A DNA stretch of 34,622 nt from Deltaproteobacteria bacterium (GTDB lineage Bacteria; Desulfobacterota; DSM-4660; Desulfatiglandales; Desulfatiglandaceae). Below, one piece after another: positions 24,337 to 31,410 of this stretch; the first letter of the stretch is position 1; every line of letters begins with the position of its first letter. Location of the stretch: the NCBI GenBank assembly GCA_013349725.1, contig DUZB01000001.1, forward strand, positions 1 through 34,622, in the 5' to 3' direction. A program made the translations under genes and the position numbers. The notes under the pieces are model-generated. The model was not told where the DNA came from, did not search any database, and saw only the letters and a list, made by a program, of their open reading frames with translations.

Positions 24337-24456
24337 CTATTTTGAAGCCAGGGTCTCTTCCAGTTCCTGAAGCTTTCGGTTTGTTTTCTTTACTTTTGAA
24401 CCAATTACGAATACCGACACAATAACCGCCAGCAGTATGATGCTTCCGATGCTCAT
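24337..24456 (-). CDS. 39-residue single-pass membrane peptide, second of tandem pair
   Basis: ATG at 24456 with AAAGGAG upstream opens a frame of 39 codons ending in TAG. The peptide starts MSIGSIILLAVIVSVFVIGS, which is one membrane helix, and continues with KVKKTNRKLQELEETLASK, a basic then amphipathic charged helix. It matches its neighbour at 24484-24603 position by position (GSIxLLAVI, VIG, KKxxxKLQELEE), so they are duplicates. It is likely inserted in the magnetosome membrane with the charged helix in the cytoplasm (inference). Confidence 0.75.
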   Translation of the reverse strand: MSIGSIILLAVIVSVFVIGSKVKKTNRKLQELEETLASK

Positions 24457-24483
24457 CAGCAGACTCCTTTCGTTTTATTAGAA

Positions 24484-24603
24484 CTACTCTTTGATAAGTA
24501 ACTCTTCCAATTCCTGCAGTTTCTGCGAATTCTTCTTCAATTTTACCCCAATTACGATTAAGGCTATAATCACCGCCAACAGCAATATGCTACCGAATGT
24601 CAT
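24484..24603 (-). CDS. 39-residue single-pass membrane peptide, first of tandem pair
   Basis: ATG at 24603 follows a strong ribosome site (AAAGGAGGTG, spacing eight) and gives 39 codons to TAG. The sequence begins MTFGSILLLAVIIALIVIGV, one membrane helix, then KLKKNSQKLQELEELLIKE, a charged amphipathic helix. The conserved positions, strong ribosome site and duplication make it a real gene despite its size. It lies 37 bp after the MamI-like gene. I do not know a named family; MamI and MamL are larger with two helices. Confidence 0.78.
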   Translation of the reverse strand: MTFGSILLLAVIIALIVIGVKLKKNSQKLQELEELLIKE

Positions 24604-24640
24604 AGGATTTCACCTCCTTTCAATTGCCTTTGATAGGGTC

Positions 24641-24811
24641 CTATTTGGACTTCTTTACACTGCTTATTCCCGCCAGGATGCTCAGCACGCCGAAAATAAC
24701 AATCCCGACTGGAACAACCACCTTGACAAAGTCGAAAACGGCCCACCAGTTTGTTATGATCCCGAAAATTCCAAGACACAAAAGACAAAGACCCACAATG
24801 ATATTCAACAT
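24641..24811 (-). CDS. Second MamI-like membrane protein
   Basis: A 56-residue protein with two membrane helices. It begins MLNIIVGLCLLCLGIFGI, has NWW at the turn, then VVPVGIVIFGVLSILAGISS and a short basic tail. It aligns along its length with the MamI at 31088-31309 (IIVGL, LG, G, NW, VP, G, LAGIS). MamI is needed for membrane invagination in model species. The open frame can start at GTG 24832, overlapping the protease stop, but homology to MamI favours ATG 24811, which has GAAGGGG 12 bases upstream. It is part of the second module that repeats the protease, PDZ and MamI gene types. Confidence 0.7.
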   Translation of the reverse strand: MLNIIVGLCLLCLGIFGIITNWWAVFDFVKVVVPVGIVIFGVLSILAGISSVKKSK

Positions 24812-24831
24812 AACTTTGTCACACCCCTTCA

Positions 24832-25659
24832 CTAATATTTAATCTTCCTAAGAAGCGATTTCGCCTGGTTTACCGGTATCGCAAAGCCGACGCCGCAATA
24901 GACCCTGTTCGGCGCAAAAATGGCAACATTGATCCCGATAACTTCTCCCGCTACATTGATCAGTGGTCCCCCGCTGTTTCCGGAATTGACGGCCGCGTCG
25001 GTTTGAATTAGATCCACATAGTCCCGCCCATCGATATTGACGGTGCGTTTGGTATCGCTGATGATCCCGTGGCTCACGGACTGCTCCAGGCTGAAAGGAC
25101 AACCGACGGCCAGCACCTCGTCGGCCGTCTCGATCAGGTCCGAGTTGCCCAATGTCACGACGGGCAGGGGGGATCCGGTATTAATTTTGATGACCGCGAG
25201 ATCTTTTGAAGCATCAAGGGCCACAATTTCCGCGGCATAGGCCCCCTCTTGATGCCCGAAGAGGCTGACACGAATATCCGTCATGACCGATGCAACATGA
25301 TGATTGGTCAGGATATAGCCCGCAGGATCAATAATCATCCCCGATCCCATCTTGTCTCCCGGAAGCGATGCCGGTGTAAAGGCGATGGTCCCACCGGGCG
25401 GTGGAGACGATGTTGCGGTGGCGGGGTGGCCTGTGATATATACCACTGCGGGCCGGACACGGGCCACCGCCACGCCGAGGTCTATCGCAGGGAAGGATGT
25501 GGAAACCTTTATCGCGACCGGTTCCGACACGCTCGCGGCGGATGCTGCGCCGGTTTTCGGGATCACCAGATAATAGCTCAGCAAACAGACCACTTGAACC
25601 AGCGTCAAAGCCGCCAGCAGGAACAGGAAAAAGATTTTAAGGCTCGATTTAGTCATCAT
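24832..25659 (-). CDS. HtrA-type trypsin-like protease (MamE/MamO class), intact triad
   Basis: A 275-residue protein with one N-terminal membrane helix (about 8-33) and a trypsin-like domain (about 55-275). All three catalytic residues are visible: His121 in ILTNHHVAS, Asp153 in SKDLAVIKI, and Ser229 in NSGNSGGPL. No PDZ domain follows; PDZ domains are on the separate 1035-residue protein encoded three bases upstream. As I recall, split MamE N- and C-terminal parts are known in Deltaproteobacteria, so this may be the MamE protease half. The predicted location is the magnetosome lumen or periplasm. The start ATG at 25659 uses the ribosome site at the end of the preceding gene. It contrasts with the paralogue at 32687-33607, which lacks the Asp. 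Confidence 0.85.
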   Translation of the reverse strand: MMTKSSLKIFFLFLLAALTLVQVVCLLSYYLVIPKTGAASAASVSEPVAIKVSTSFPAIDLGVAVARVRPAVVYITGHPATATSSPPPGGTIAFTPASLPGDKMGSGMIIDPAGYILTNHHVASVMTDIRVSLFGHQEGAYAAEIVALDASKDLAVIKINTGSPLPVVTLGNSDLIETADEVLAVGCPFSLEQSVSHGIISDTKRTVNIDGRDYVDLIQTDAAVNSGNSGGPLINVAGEVIGINVAIFAPNRVYCGVGFAIPVNQAKSLLRKIKY

Positions 25660-25662
25660 TTC

Positions 25663-28600
25663 CTAAAGTGATTTGGAAGTGGACTCTCCCTTGGATTTGG
25701 CCTTGCTGGAACTTTGCACATGATCTTCTTCATCAACGGTTGACGTACTCAACGCAGCCGGCGTCAACCGACCGTTCTGGTACCATTCCACAGCCTGCGC
25801 GGCGGTGCCGGTGACGCCGGTAAAGACTCGAACGCGAAGCCGCGTCAGCTCTTCCAGGGCCTTGACGGCCAGATCGTTTGTAATGACCACCCTTGCGCCC
25901 TCGCTGACCACTAATTGGGCGGACTGAACGCCCACTCCCGTCCGGTCGTCCACATTCGGATTCTGTATGACTTTAAAGGTGCCGAGGCCCACCAGCAGGA
26001 AATAGGGCGCACGCCCGAAGAGGGGGGCGACCTGAGCATTCATGGTAGGGCCCGTTGTGGCGATGCAGATGAGCCCCTGGTCTTCCCCGGCAACCGGCAG
26101 GGCGGAAACCAAGGGTGAAGACGGACTGGAAGGCGGAATTAAAGTGGGTGTTCCAGCCACCACAACCCCGGCGGATGTCTGGCCCGTGGGGGGAATAGTC
26201 GTGGGTTGCCCACCGGTCATAATGCCGGCGGATGTCTGGCCCGTGGGCGGAATGGTCGTGGGTTGACCGCCCGTCGCGATACCGGCGGATGTCTGGCCCG
26301 TGGGCGGAATGGTCGTCGGTTGACCGCCTATCGTAACCCCCGTGGTGGTCATGGCTGTCGGATAAACGGAGATGGTGCTTAAGACGGCGCCCTCCCCCAC
26401 CATCAGCGTACCACATTTGGGGCAGGGAATGGTATAACAGGCGGTTCCGCGCACGTGGGGAACCGTGGTTCCGCATTTAGGACAGATACAGTATCCATCG
26501 ACGGTTCCCTGCAGCACCCCCGTTGATGATGAAATCGTCCCGGCGGATGTCTGGCCCGTGGGTGGAATCGTCGTGGGTTGACCACCCGTTGTGGTCCCGG
26601 CGGATGTCTGGCCCGTGGGAGGAATGGTGCTCGGTTGACCACCCGTCGTAACACCTGCCGACGTCTGACCTGTGGGGGGAATGGTGGTAGGCTGTCCGCC
26701 CGTCGTGATACCCGCGGAAGTTTGGCCTGTGGGCGGGATGGTCGTGGGTTGACCACCTGTTGTGATACCCGCGGACGTCTGACCCGTGGGCGGGATGGTC
26801 GTGGGTTGCCCCCCCACTGTAATCCCCGTGATGGGCAACACCTGCGAAATTCTGCCCCCGGAATCGAGACTCATCAATCGGTTCCCACACACCGAACACG
26901 TCAAGGATGAACAGGGAATGCCGGCGGGGTGTTCGTAAACAATGTTGCAGATGGGACAATAACAATATTGCGTCTGCTGATAGAGATTCAGTGTCGAAGC
27001 GCTCCCGGGTCCTGTTTGGGTACTCGTGCCGGCGACGGTCAACAAGCGCTGTTGCGTCTGGCTCTGGAGTTGGGTCTGCTGACTGGTTGAGGTTGAGGGC
27101 AGACTGGAACCCGGCAGCGTGCTGGAACCTGCAATAGTCCCCAACGAACTCTGATTGGGAAGCAGAATCTGAAGGTTGCTCGTATTCACAGATCCGGAAT
27201 CCAGATTCATCAGGCGATTGCCGCATTGGGGACACAGAATTTCGGAACAGGGGACACTTGCGGGATGGGGCACAAGGATCTGGCAGAAGGCGCAGTAACA
27301 GTAATCCGAGCGCTGGGTGGAACCGGCCGTCTGCTGCAGGGCATTGGCCGGATCCAATGCCGGATCATACTGGCCTTTGGGTGGAATAGCGTATGGCAGG
27401 CCCTTGTATCCACTCTGTTCTTCATCATCCGTTGTGGTGAGGTCGTCTTCGCTCCCGAAGGGACTTCCTCCCGTAGGGATGACCGTGCGCGTGTACCCAT
27501 ACCCCGAAAGGGTCGGATCGGCCATCTGAACAAGGAGGCCTGAACGGTATTCTTTCAGGGCATCCGATACGCTTTCCAGTTTGGCGACGAAGGGAATGAT
27601 ATTCATGGATTTCAACGCGGTGAAGGCCTGCGAGCCGTAAGCCCCGCTCACGGTTGCGCCGACCCCCTGTGCCGCCATAAGCTGGGAGGCCGCGATGGCA
27701 TAACCCCGGGTATCGTTCAAGGCGGTGTTCGGGATTGCCTGAAATCGATTTTGAGCCAGATCCGCGATAATAAAGTAGGGCGCCGTTCCGAAACGCAATG
27801 CCACCAGGGAATTGAGATCGTTTCCCGCGGCCGCCACGGCCACTCGGGAGGGGAGGGGCGCCGTGTCGCCCAGACTGCCGGCGATGGTGGCCACGGGGGG
27901 CGCCGCGGAAGCGGTCTGCAATTGCACATACAGGGTCTGACCGTTTCTGTAAATGCCCAGGACCACGGACGCTTGTTGCGCTATTGCCTTATAAAAAGAC
28001 GCAAGGTCTTCCGTGGCCTTCCGGTTGACGGTTACAATCACATCTCCGGGCAGTATGCCCGCGCTTTTGGCCAGTCCCGCGGGCGCCACCGCCACAACGA
28101 CAACACCTCTGACGGAAGCGGGAAGAGCCAGTTTTTGTACAAGGTCGGCGGTCAATGGCGACAGGGTGCATCCCCATTCCGAGGAGACAGCCGCCGTATC
28201 CGCCGTGGTTGTAGCCGTCTGGAGGGGCGGACCCAGAGCGGTCCGGATGGCATACCCGGGCTGTTGACCCAGTTCCACATAATAGTTTCGCACCTGGCCC
28301 GATCGATCGATAACCACACTCACCACTTCTCCGGGGTTCTTGTCCGCCAGCAGTTTTTGCATTTGAGCGGTATTTTCCACAATGGAACGATCAAAGCGCA
28401 AAATGATGTCGCCGGAACGGAGGCGGGCCCGGGCCGCCGGAGAAGAAGAGACCACCCGGGTAATGGTTACGCCCTGGCCGTATCTCAGGTCCAGGGCATT
28501 GGCCACCGATTTTTTCAAGTCCTGAATTTCAACCCCGAGGTATGCCCTTTGGGTCGTTACGGACACATCCTTTCCCAGCAACGTTGCCAATTTCACTCCG

Positions 28601-28770
28601 AGGTTGCCGGGCAAAAGATTGGGGTACATGAAAACAGTAATCAAGCCGAGAGCCACTATGGACAGGATAATCAAGTGGACCGTCCACCATTTCAGATTGC
28701 TTCTCAGTGAAAGCAGTCGCTTCTCCGTCGCGGCCATTTTTTGCACTTCCGCCTTCAAATCATCTATCAT
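25663..28770 (-). CDS. PDZ-NifX-cysteine-ribbon repeat protein (MamE/MamP-class)
   Basis: A 1035-residue protein, unusually large for a magnetosome protein. In order: membrane helix about 30-49; PDZ 1 about 75-168; PDZ 2 about 195-287; a NifX/dinitrogenase-cofactor-like domain about 308-412 (ALRFGTAPYFIIAD); ribbon 1 at 491-517; ribbon 2 at 603-628; five 19-residue Pro/Thr/Gly repeats at 650-744; ribbon 3 at 761-786; three more repeats at 812-868; a second NifX-like domain about 899-1003; and a charged tail. Each ribbon has the exact pattern C-x-C-x2-C-x5-H-x5-C-x4-C-x2-C, suited to Zn, Fe or an Fe-S centre. There is no CXXCH haem motif. The ATG at 28770 has AAAGGA. It is probably anchored in the magnetosome membrane and handling iron or electrons (inference). 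Confidence 0.85.
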   Translation of the reverse strand: MIDDLKAEVQKMAATEKRLLSLRSNLKWWTVHLIILSIVALGLITVFMYPNLLPGNLGVKLATLLGKDVSVTTQRAYLGVEIQDLKKSVANALDLRYGQGVTITRVVSSSPAARARLRSGDIILRFDRSIVENTAQMQKLLADKNPGEVVSVVIDRSGQVRNYYVELGQQPGYAIRTALGPPLQTATTTADTAAVSSEWGCTLSPLTADLVQKLALPASVRGVVVVAVAPAGLAKSAGILPGDVIVTVNRKATEDLASFYKAIAQQASVVLGIYRNGQTLYVQLQTASAAPPVATIAGSLGDTAPLPSRVAVAAAGNDLNSLVALRFGTAPYFIIADLAQNRFQAIPNTALNDTRGYAIAASQLMAAQGVGATVSGAYGSQAFTALKSMNIIPFVAKLESVSDALKEYRSGLLVQMADPTLSGYGYTRTVIPTGGSPFGSEDDLTTTDDEEQSGYKGLPYAIPPKGQYDPALDPANALQQTAGSTQRSDYCYCAFCQILVPHPASVPCSEILCPQCGNRLMNLDSGSVNTSNLQILLPNQSSLGTIAGSSTLPGSSLPSTSTSQQTQLQSQTQQRLLTVAGTSTQTGPGSASTLNLYQQTQYCYCPICNIVYEHPAGIPCSSLTCSVCGNRLMSLDSGGRISQVLPITGITVGGQPTTIPPTGQTSAGITTGGQPTTIPPTGQTSAGITTGGQPTTIPPTGQTSAGVTTGGQPSTIPPTGQTSAGTTTGGQPTTIPPTGQTSAGTISSSTGVLQGTVDGYCICPKCGTTVPHVRGTACYTIPCPKCGTLMVGEGAVLSTISVYPTAMTTTGVTIGGQPTTIPPTGQTSAGIATGGQPTTIPPTGQTSAGIMTGGQPTTIPPTGQTSAGVVVAGTPTLIPPSSPSSPLVSALPVAGEDQGLICIATTGPTMNAQVAPLFGRAPYFLLVGLGTFKVIQNPNVDDRTGVGVQSAQLVVSEGARVVITNDLAVKALEELTRLRVRVFTGVTGTAAQAVEWYQNGRLTPAALSTSTVDEEDHVQSSSKAKSKGESTSKSL
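26167..26337 (-). repeat. 57-bp coding tandem repeats, block B (three copies)
   Basis: Three full 57-bp units encoding the 19-residue consensus ITTGGQPTTIPPTGQTSAG, followed by a fourth degenerate unit (VVVAGTPTLIPPSSPSS) just below 26167. They form a flexible, uncharged linker between ribbon 3 and the second NifX-like domain. Confidence 0.9.
26539..26823 (-). repeat. 57-bp coding tandem repeats, block A (five copies)
   Basis: Five contiguous 57-bp units (boundaries 26539, 26596, 26653, 26710 and 26767 up to 26823) encoding ITTGGQPTTIPPTGQTSAG with few changes. The unit is the same as in block B, and ribbon 3 separates the two blocks. High identity suggests recent expansion; copy number may vary between strains. 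Confidence 0.92.
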
Positions 28771-28799
28771 AATAAGAATCCTTTCAAGCTCTTATAGAA

Positions 28800-29708
28800 T
28801 TACCCTTCAGTGTGGTCATCCGACGTTGGACTTATGGTTACCAGGCCCAGATTATCTATTTCTTTCATGAGCCGTTCCTCTACACGTTTAGCGACGACGC
28901 ATCCTTCCCGCAGCGTCTTGTCGGGCGAAACCCTGCATCTCATGTCCACCGACCGGTGCTGACCGATGGCGCGCGTCTTTAACATAACGACCCCCAGCAC
29001 ATCGGGATCGGCCTCCGCCGTTTCGCGAATCTGATTTTCAAGATCCTCCTCCAGGGAGCGATCGAGAATGCCGTGCCACGCATCTTTCAGCATCTTGAGG
29101 CCGCTCTTTGAAATCAAAATGGCCACAAGAATAGCACCCACCCGATCCATAAACAAAAACCCCAACTGGGCCCCGACCACCCCCACCAGCGCCGCAAGCG
29201 AAGAGTAAACATCCGCCCGATTCTCCCATGCGTTGGCAATCATCGCGGGAGAGCGAAACTTTTCCCCACAGCACACGGATTGGCGAAACATCAGTTCGTT
29301 GCCTACAATGGAAATAATCAAGCCCAGAAGCGCTATGATGTCGGGCTGGGTTCTGACGCCGCGCAGGATGTCCATGGCGGCGCTGTAGAGGATGAAGATG
29401 GCAACCGTTATCAATGACAGGCCGATGAAAAGCGATGTGATGTATTCCACCTGTCCGTGTCCGAAGGGATGCTCTTCGTCCGGGGGCGTCTTGCTGACCC
29501 GCAGGCAGACCATGACCACTGTCGCCGTCATCACATCCACGGCGGAATGGATGGCATCCGCCAGAAGCGCCTTGGACCCCCCCGCAATACCGCAGAAGAG
29601 CTTTACGGCGAAAAGACCGACGTTTCCCCAAAAAGCGATTTTCCCGACATTCTCCGCACACCATTGACATTCAGGGTATACCTCGCTCCTTTTCTCAACG
29701 TTCGCCAT
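28800..29708 (-). CDS. mamB: MamB, magnetosome CDF protein
   Basis: A 302-residue CDF protein with MamB hallmarks: an N-terminal CxxC (C14, C17), LLADAIHSAVD in helix 2 (H54, D58), the EEHPFGHGQVEYI loop, the GNELMFRQSVCCGEK segment before helix 5, and NAWENRADVYSS in helix 5 (E162, D166), which parallels the AWDNRSD of known MamB from memory. A C-terminal ferredoxin-like domain follows. MamB is a landmark protein for magnetosome membrane invagination and iron transport, paired with MamM. The open frame reaches 29780, but that would overlap mamQ by 86 bases; ATG at 29708 overlaps by only 14 and starts just before the Cys motif. Confidence 0.93.
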   Translation of the reverse strand: MANVEKRSEVYPECQWCAENVGKIAFWGNVGLFAVKLFCGIAGGSKALLADAIHSAVDVMTATVVMVCLRVSKTPPDEEHPFGHGQVEYITSLFIGLSLITVAIFILYSAAMDILRGVRTQPDIIALLGLIISIVGNELMFRQSVCCGEKFRSPAMIANAWENRADVYSSLAALVGVVGAQLGFLFMDRVGAILVAILISKSGLKMLKDAWHGILDRSLEEDLENQIRETAEADPDVLGVVMLKTRAIGQHRSVDMRCRVSPDKTLREGCVVAKRVEERLMKEIDNLGLVTISPTSDDHTEG

Positions 29709-30378
29709 CGACAGCACTCTTTGTGTTTTCTCTTTCGGCTTGAATGGCGGGCAGGGGCCATTCGGACTCCCGGGTTCCATTGAAATATTTGAAATCGGGA
29801 AAATTGAATAACTTGGCGTAAATATTGCCGGGAAACACCGACAGGGCCGTGGTGTACAGGTTCACCTTGTCATTATAGTCAATGCGTTGTTTCAGAACCT
29901 GTGCTTCCGCATCGGTAACCTGGGTCATCATCAGTTGGAATGTTCCGCTGGTGGTGAGGGCCGGGTATTGTTCGGCAATGGCCAGAATTTTATCGAGCAT
30001 TTCTCCCACCGGCCGTCCCGCGACCGATTTCAGTTGTTCGGCAACGGCATCGGGGGTCTTCATGGAACGTTCCCTGGCATCAACGGTTTTGATGAACACG
30101 TAATCCTCATGATCCACGAACCTGATGACGCTCCTGACCAGAATGGGCACCAGATTGACCCGATATTGGATGGCGCTCTCAACCTGCGACCCCGCGGTAA
30201 CCACATCATAGTGCATACTGGTCAACATATTGAAATAATAAATTACATGCCCCACAAGCGCCAAAGCCACCAGAATAATCAATCCAACAAGGATTCTTTT
30301 CAGCAACCTTAGTTTTTTCACATGGCCGGAAAGAAAGTCTCTCAGTTCGGCTGCGCTGGTGTGGTTGGAATTTGCCAT
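29695..30378 (-). CDS. mamQ: MamQ, LemA-family magnetosome protein
   Basis: A 227-residue LemA-family protein: a short cytoplasmic head, one membrane helix at about 25-47, then a long helical domain. Typical LemA features include SQVESAIQYRVNLVPILVRS, the central QYPALTTSGTFQLMMTQV region and YNDKVNLYTTALSVFPGNIY. MamQ is required for magnetosome membrane formation in model species. It lies between mamA and mamB, the same A-Q-B order as in the classical mamAB operon, which supports the name over generic LemA. The ATG at 30378 has a close AGG. It overlaps mamB by 14 bases, implying coupled translation. Confidence 0.92.
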   Translation of the reverse strand: MANSNHTSAAELRDFLSGHVKKLRLLKRILVGLIILVALALVGHVIYYFNMLTSMHYDVVTAGSQVESAIQYRVNLVPILVRSVIRFVDHEDYVFIKTVDARERSMKTPDAVAEQLKSVAGRPVGEMLDKILAIAEQYPALTTSGTFQLMMTQVTDAEAQVLKQRIDYNDKVNLYTTALSVFPGNIYAKLFNFPDFKYFNGTRESEWPLPAIQAERENTKSAVDGER

Positions 30379-30405
30379 ACCTGAATCTTTTTACTCCACC
30401 TGTAT

Positions 30406-31086
30406 CTAAACGGATGTCTCTTCGAGTTCCAAGGCATGCCTGAGACACTCGGATGCCTCTTTGTGTTTTCCCAATGCATCATAGGTAAGTGCCATATTCT
30501 TATAAACTTTCAGAAAGTCAGGGTTGATTTTCACTGCCTCTGAAAAATGGGAAATGGCCTTTTCATGTTTCTGAAGGCGATCGTAAGCCACTCCGAGACG
30601 AAAATGAAGCTCCGAGGAATCCGGCTCAATCCCAAGGGCCTTTTCGAGCAATTCGACGGACGTTTTGAAATCCCGGTCGGCGAGGTATTGAATGGCCATG
30701 CGATAATAGGCCTTGGCATAATCCGGTTTGAGCGCTATTGCCCGTGCATAAGCCTTGATTGCGCCCTCGCGGTCTTTGCTCTTTTCATGGGCGACGCCCA
30801 GAAGATAAAAACTCTCGGGATCATCGGGATCGATGGCCGTGACTTTCTCCATCCAGCGCAAGGACTTCCATATTTCCCCTTTACGATCGGCGGCTTCGTA
30901 TTTCTTCCGATAAAGGTCCTTAAGATCCGATGGGCCGATCTTGAACATCCTTTTATAACCGTTCACTACGTCTCCGAGAGCCTGTCCCAATTTCATTGCC
31001 GGCCACTGGAGCGTAAAACTCAGAGGAACTTTTTCTTCCAGCACATCTTCCCCCATATCGGAGGCATGCTTCTTGGTCGTGGTCAT
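30406..31086 (-). CDS. mamA: MamA, TPR-repeat magnetosome coat protein
   Basis: A 226-residue protein. After a non-TPR head of about 55 residues, four to five tetratricopeptide repeats follow (ESFYLLGVAHEKSKDREGAI, AKAYYRMAIQYLADRDF, SELHFRLGVAYDRLQKHEKA, LKVYKNMALTYDALGKHKEA). Length and repeat number match MamA, a soluble protein that coats the cytoplasmic face of magnetosomes and helps activate them. The ATG at 31086 comes one base after the mamI stop, with GAGAGG at good spacing. It is followed by mamQ and mamB as in other clusters. The N-terminal extension is longer than I would expect for MamA. Confidence 0.9.
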   Translation of the reverse strand: MTTTKKHASDMGEDVLEEKVPLSFTLQWPAMKLGQALGDVVNGYKRMFKIGPSDLKDLYRKKYEAADRKGEIWKSLRWMEKVTAIDPDDPESFYLLGVAHEKSKDREGAIKAYARAIALKPDYAKAYYRMAIQYLADRDFKTSVELLEKALGIEPDSSELHFRLGVAYDRLQKHEKAISHFSEAVKINPDFLKVYKNMALTYDALGKHKEASECLRHALELEETSV

Positions 31087-31087
31087 T

Positions 31088-31309
31088 TTATATCCTCTCC
31101 GACTTCTTTACAGGCGCCCCCTTGACTTCAACTTCAGATCGTGGATTTTTGCCGAAGTTGCTTATTCCAGCAAGGAGCGCCACAATCCCGCCAAAAAGGA
31201 CCGCCAACGGAACCAATATCCATAACAGATCCAGAAACTGATACCAGTTTAAAGCGATCCCCCACAAACCCAAGACAATACCCAAAAGTCCAACAATAAT
31301 GTGTCCCAT
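31088..31309 (-). CDS. mamI: MamI, two-helix membrane protein
   Basis: A 73-residue protein with two membrane helices (about 2-18 and 27-48) separated by LNWYQFLDLL, and a basic cytoplasmic tail. The pattern GL-LG-G-W-P-G-LAG is that of MamI, a small protein needed for inner-membrane invagination during magnetosome formation. The first in-frame codon in the open frame is TTG at 31312, but ATG at 31309 with AGGAGGAG just upstream is the start. It is translationally linked to mamA. A second MamI-like protein is encoded at 24641-24811. Confidence 0.85.
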   Translation of the reverse strand: MGHIIVGLLGIVLGLWGIALNWYQFLDLLWILVPLAVLFGGIVALLAGISNFGKNPRSEVEVKGAPVKKSERI

Positions 31310-31330
31310 CAATCTCCTCCTGTTTTGTTG

Positions 31331-31368
31331 TTGCCCCTTTTACATGCGCCCCACGGGCGTTGGGGCAA
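31331..31368 (-). promoter_or_regulatory. Two mutually exclusive hairpins in mamI leader
   Basis: GCCCCA (31348-31353) can pair with TGGGGC (31361-31366). Alternatively TTGCCCC (31331-31337) can pair with GGGGCAA (31362-31368). Both use the same right arm, so only one can form at a time. The second stem ends about 20 bases before the mamI ribosome site. An attenuator or translation switch is possible; chance is not excluded. The rest of the 101-bp gap 31310-31410 shows nothing else. Confidence 0.4.
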
Positions 31369-31410
31369 TAGCTAAGCAAAAATATTTGAAATCTGAAATC
31401 CGATCTTCCC

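Noticed and set aside
26539..26823. CRISPR-like array
   Set aside because: Units are 57-bp contiguous coding repeats with no variable spacers and keep the reading frame.
27751..28710. Plus-strand open frame of 319 codons over the PDZ/NifX gene
   Set aside because: The translation has Gly/Arg/His-rich composition without any motif, and the opposite strand encodes clear PDZ domains.
25663..28770. Magnetochrome haem domains (CXXCH)
   Set aside because: The cysteine clusters are CxxC followed by Gly, Gln or Asn, never His; I saw no CXXCH in the magnetosome proteins of this window.
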